A DNA stretch of 64,000 bases from Bathymodiolus brooksi (Eukaryota; Mollusca; Bivalvia; Mytilida; Modiolidae): NCBI GenBank assembly GCA_963680875.1, contig OY804586.1, positions 49,290,203 through 49,354,202 on the forward strand, read 5' to 3'. Under the pieces are notes generated by a model, which made no database searches, was not told where the DNA came from, and saw only the letters and a list, made by a program, of their open reading frames with translations. The position numbers and the translations under genes were made by a program. Below are positions 60,307 through 64,000 of this stretch, piece after piece (positions within the stretch are counted from its first letter, which is position 1; every line of letters starts with the position of its first letter).

Positions 60307-61891
60307 ATCTTCCTTCTGTACACTTTCTCCTGAAGTTCCGTTCCGAACCTATCAAAGTCCTGTTCAGAATTTATTGGTTTTGGAATAAGATCCTCTGAAA
60401 GATCCTCTGAGTCTCCTTGTGTCAATAAGAAACTAGCAACTTGCTCCTCAAGTTTTTGCTGGCGGTCTAAGATCTGGTCCAAAGATTTTAGAACCTTTCT
60501 TTCAAAACCTAGAGAATATAAAAATAAATTGTTATCGCGAATAACTATATATTGTATAGAGTGACTCCTTTAGATAACTGAACAACTATATATTGTATAG
60601 AGTGACTCCTTTAGATAACTGAACAACTATATATTGTATAGAGTGACTCCTTTAGATAACTGAATAACTATATATTGTATAGAGTGACTCCTTTAGATAA
60701 CTGAACAACTATATATTGTATAGAGTGACTCCTTTAGATAACTGAATAACTATATATTGTATAGAGTGACTCCTTTAGATAACTGAACAACTATATATTG
60801 TATAGAGTGACTCCTTTAGATAACTGAACAACTATATATTGTATAGAGTGATTCCTTTAGATAACTGAATAACTATATATTGTATAGAGTGACTCCTTTA
60901 GATAACTGAACAACTATATATTGTATAGAGTGACTCCTTTAGATAACTGAACAACTATATATTGTATAGAGTGACTCCTTTAGATAACTGAATAACTATA
61001 TATTGTATAGAGTGACTCCTTTAGATAACTGAACATTTCATCTTGAGGCTTGTTCTTGCTTTGATCAAATTCAATTTTTATAAGTAATGTGTACAATTAA
61101 AATTTAGAATGGTTTCATTTCTCCTGTATACTGGGGAAAATTAAGTGTCTGGAAACCTCACTTCAAATATTAAATGCCTCTTTAACAAACTTAATATATA
61201 AACATGCACATATGATGTAGTCTTAAATACAATGTAAATTTAACAATATTTTCATTTAACTTTCTCTTGCTTCTGAAGGGTATATTTATATATATTGTCT
61301 ATGAGATTTTACATATATAAGGGAGATAAGTCTCTTGGTGGATTTTTTTAAATAAAATTGTCTTTAGAAGCTGTGTACAATATCATAAGGCAAACTTTTG
61401 AATGCAAAATTTATTAAATAGAAGTACTTCATGAATAAAGACCAGCGGAAGCAGGTTATCTACTTGTTTAAATTTTCAGTGAGTCAAAATGTTACCTCTA
61501 AATTCCCCATTCAAAACACTTTATTCCAGTACAAAAAATTCTTGGGGTGAAAACATAACTGTTTCAGTTTTATCGGACGGTTAAGTAAGATAAGTTTTCT
61601 GACCAAAAACCTTGGAGTATTTCAAATGACAAAGTCGAAAAAATGGCCAAAAAATGTTATATGAAACTAAGTGTCCAGACAATAAGTAATATTTTTTCAG
61701 GTGGCAAGAATTAAATTTTGGGTAGTCTTAATAAAAAGAAAGTATTTAGATCAGTGTGGAGCAGTTGACTTGTACTGAGCTTTTTTTAAACTTACTTTCT
61801 TCACAAGAGTCCACATCTGTTACATCATTATGTGGAAGATCTGGAAGAATATGTGGCCTTCTAGGGTTTCTCCCATTTCTTAACAGATTTG
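60306..61891 (-). CDS. u11 copy of exons A and B, open
   Basis: Exon B 60306-60508 and exon A 61796-61891, reading and sites as in u9. Confidence 0.65.
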
Positions 61892-64000
61892 CTATTAAAA
61901 AAAAAAATTCAAGTACTACTAAATAAGTTGTGTAGTGTTAGTGGAAACAAAAGGCCTATATGTACCACTAACTATTATTGACACTTCTCAAAACCTCAAA
62001 TATGCACGGTGTCAACGCTTTGTTTTACTGGTTAAACATAATAAATCTGATCCAAGTTTATATTCAAATCATGTTCATTGGAATGTCATGCTTACACATT
62101 GGGAGTACAGCACATACAATAGGACCAAACATACTACTTCAAAACAGCATAAATTTGTTGTTGAGAAAAAAATCTTTCTGTTTCCATGGCAATGGCACCC
62201 ATTTTAAAAATCTGAAACCTACATGCATATCTAGACATTATTAACTACAATCCTGTGAAATTTCATTGAAAGCTATGTGACTGACAGTAAAACAGTACAA
62301 ACATATCTCCCTTGAATAGGGGAGACAACTGTTTATCTTTTTTTTTGTAACAGACTGACTTTCAATTTATTAAAAGATATGTGTGTAACAATACAACTAA
62401 AGTTTTGCACTTATGAGTTAGAAAAGTCAAATTATTAAAAGATGCATAGTGAACTGTAGTTGAATTTTAGGAGTATACAATTTCCCTAAAAATGAATCTA
62501 CTAATCATTGACTATCAAATCTCCTTTCTTCAAATCCATGAGAAGTGGAAAATGTCAAATATCATTTGGGCATTCATCATATTTGATATTAAATTCAGTT
62601 TTAATCACATCATCTTTTTTGTTTTTAATGCTTACAACTTCAGAAGCAAACCACTGAACAACATTATTTTCAAAACATTTGTGAGAATTGTTTTTCCTAC
62701 CAAATCTTCAGGGTTAAGTAAGTAATCTGTAATACCACCATGACGTGTAAGGCAGCAATAACATCATAGGTGATTACCTTTCTGGGTTGTCAAAAACAGT
62801 TGTTTGAGCTTTTTTCTATGAAAGTAAGACTGAAAGTATAAATCTTTTTAAGCAGTTGAGGGCTGTCGAGCGGGAAAACTTCAAAGGAAGCAAAATTATT
62901 TCGATTATTTTCTGATATTGATTGACATACCCAATTTTCATCATTTTCATAATCATTGATAAATTTGTATTATTCTAATGTCATTACACTAGTTTTTAAG
63001 TAAATAACCTTATTGTATAGAGACTAAATACGTTATAATAATCCGAATTTGAATGTATGCAATCATTTTAAAAAATCGATCCGTTTTCGAAATCGAAATG
63101 AATGGTTTACGAAATGATCAAATCTTGCCGATCTCCTAATAATATATTATGATAATATGTCATCCCAGTATACTTTATATCAAACCGCCTTTCTTCATAA
63201 AAGTATTGCGATGTCGTTTTGCAAATCACATGTGCCACCGAACACTGATTATTTTAGTTTTAAATTTTGATTTACCAGCTATCAGTTGTGTGTGTGGGTT
63301 ACAGAAATCCCGTAGTATTTTTAAGGTTGTCCTAAACACTGCATGGTATTTTCATAGAATGAATTATAATATTATATGGGAAACGAGGTCATGGCTAATA
63401 AATATATCAACTGATATTTTACTTATCAAAATCCCAGGGATATAAAAATCTAAGAAAAAGAAAAAATGGGGAGGGGGGCATACTGTCAGTATGACAAACG
63501 CAAGACATATGGAATCTTTTACTCTTGAAAATACCATCAGAAAATTATGCTAAAATTAAATAAACGAAAATAATTACTCGAATAATTCGGCGCCCTCTAT
63601 TGGCTATCTCCTCATGAAGCGATCGTAGTAAGTATAATATAATGGCTGTATTATTCGAGTTAACGAAAATACTGGAAGTAAAAACTCGACAAGAGAATGT
63701 AACAGCCAAAATCGGACTGAGGTCAACAGCTAAAACTTTGTCTTTAACAAAACATTAATTCATCATGCGATCGAATTAGACTGATATGTAATTATCGATG
63801 GTGGCGTTTCATGTCTACTGATGAGTGTATATCATATCTAGCGGGATGTCATGTAGCTGCGATAACGTCTCCTTTCACGTATACGTGCAACGGCGTATCG
63901 AACATTGTTAATTATTTTGTACTAAAATAAATACTAATTAAAAAAGATTCTGAAACACAGTATGGAACCCAGAGGGAACTCGCTAAAAGTCTGTACCTAG
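60307..64000. repeat. Array unit u11, cut by the window end
   Basis: Copy of u9 displaced by exactly 9,425 bp; stops after GTCTGTACCTAG, before the A/C tract. The array continues beyond the window. Confidence 0.94.
60543..61034. repeat. 41-bp minisatellite in u11, 12 copies
   Basis: 492 bp = 12 x 41, with the GAGTGATTCC monomer of u9. Confidence 0.96.

Larger units (their letters stand above)
12392..64000. repeat. Macrosatellite-like tandem array, eleven copies of a 4.7-5.1 kb unit
   Basis: The same landmarks recur in the same order and orientation: ATCTTCCTTCTGTACAC, exon B, the 41-bp minisatellite, exon A, X, W, a 38-codon ORF, an A/C tract, a LINE tail. Unit starts are 12392, 17523, 22255, 27044, 31931, 36661, 41449, 46189, 50882, 55614 and 60307. 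Lengths are 5131, 4732, 4789, 4887, 4730, 4788, 4740, 4693, 4732, 4693 and at least 3694. Length differences come mostly from the minisatellite, the poly-C run and the AATG microsatellite. The left edge lies inside exon B; the right edge is outside the window. Confidence 0.97.

Noticed and set aside
12392..64000. Array as ribosomal RNA or histone gene cluster
   Set aside because: No rRNA or histone sequence is present in the unit; only short DUF4806-type exons and non-coding DNA.
12392..64000. A-B exon pairs as an internally repeated giant protein
   Set aside because: Exon B ends in phase 0 while exon A needs one preceding base; B to A splicing gives a stop after three codons.

Overview
Organism: this is animal nuclear DNA, most likely a bivalve mollusc. 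It is A+T-rich, with split genes carrying GT/AG introns. It holds molluscan-type SINE tails (GCTGAAATATTGCTGAAAG, then GTTAAACACC), a Tx1/L1-like LINE, a YIDD-type reverse transcriptase of a kind common in bivalves, an ISL2EU-like transposase, a Ty3/Gypsy integrase with an OTU domain, a stand-alone P2X7 ballast-like gene and a YqaJ nuclease gene. There is no bacterial or phage signature. The species cannot be fixed from the sequence alone.

Left part (1-12.4 kb): a patchwork of mobile elements and small split genes. At 1-3613 is the 3' three quarters of a LINE whose single reading frame is broken by only two TAA codons. At 3870-5673 is a three-exon gene for a P2X7 ballast-like zinc domain; its three exons join in phase. 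A YqaJ (PD-(D/E)XK) nuclease exon follows at 5.9-6.46 kb, with a minus-strand terminal exon of another protein just before it. Then come SINEs, a YIDD reverse transcriptase fragment with its 3' tail (7.16-8.13 kb), a broken ISL2EU-like transposase interrupted by a SINE-like insertion and partly duplicated in inverted orientation (8.18-9.45 kb), and a Gypsy integrase-OTU remnant (9.57-11.06 kb).

Right part (12.39 kb to the window end): a tandem array of a 4.69-5.13 kb unit, ten full copies and a truncated eleventh, all in the same orientation. These are called u1-u11. Each unit carries, on the minus strand, two short exons that standard ORF lists miss or misread. Exon A is 96 nt. Exon B is 203 nt and encodes a coiled coil plus the first half of a DUF4806 domain. 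They are separated by an intron holding 11-22 copies of a 41-bp minisatellite. The second half of the DUF4806 domain lies on a single terminal exon C at 11589-11732, just outside the array, and A, B and C join in phase. The array is therefore an amplified internal piece of a DUF4806 gene, with one constant 3' exon and eleven upstream A-B cassettes. Each unit also has a decayed second coding module (W-X), an A/C-rich tract with a poly-C run of 7-26, a 38-codon plus-strand ORF, and a LINE 3' tail.

The array has nested structure. A two-unit block repeats at a constant 9,425-bp offset from about 45.5 kb to the end, a three-unit block repeats at about 14.4 kb, and u6/u7 repeat at 4,788 bp. The edge copy u1 is the most divergent. 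Copies u1-u7 each carry a lesion in exon A or B, whereas u8-u11 keep both open. This pattern fits repeated unequal exchange or very recent amplification. An assembly duplication must be excluded for the 9,425-bp block.
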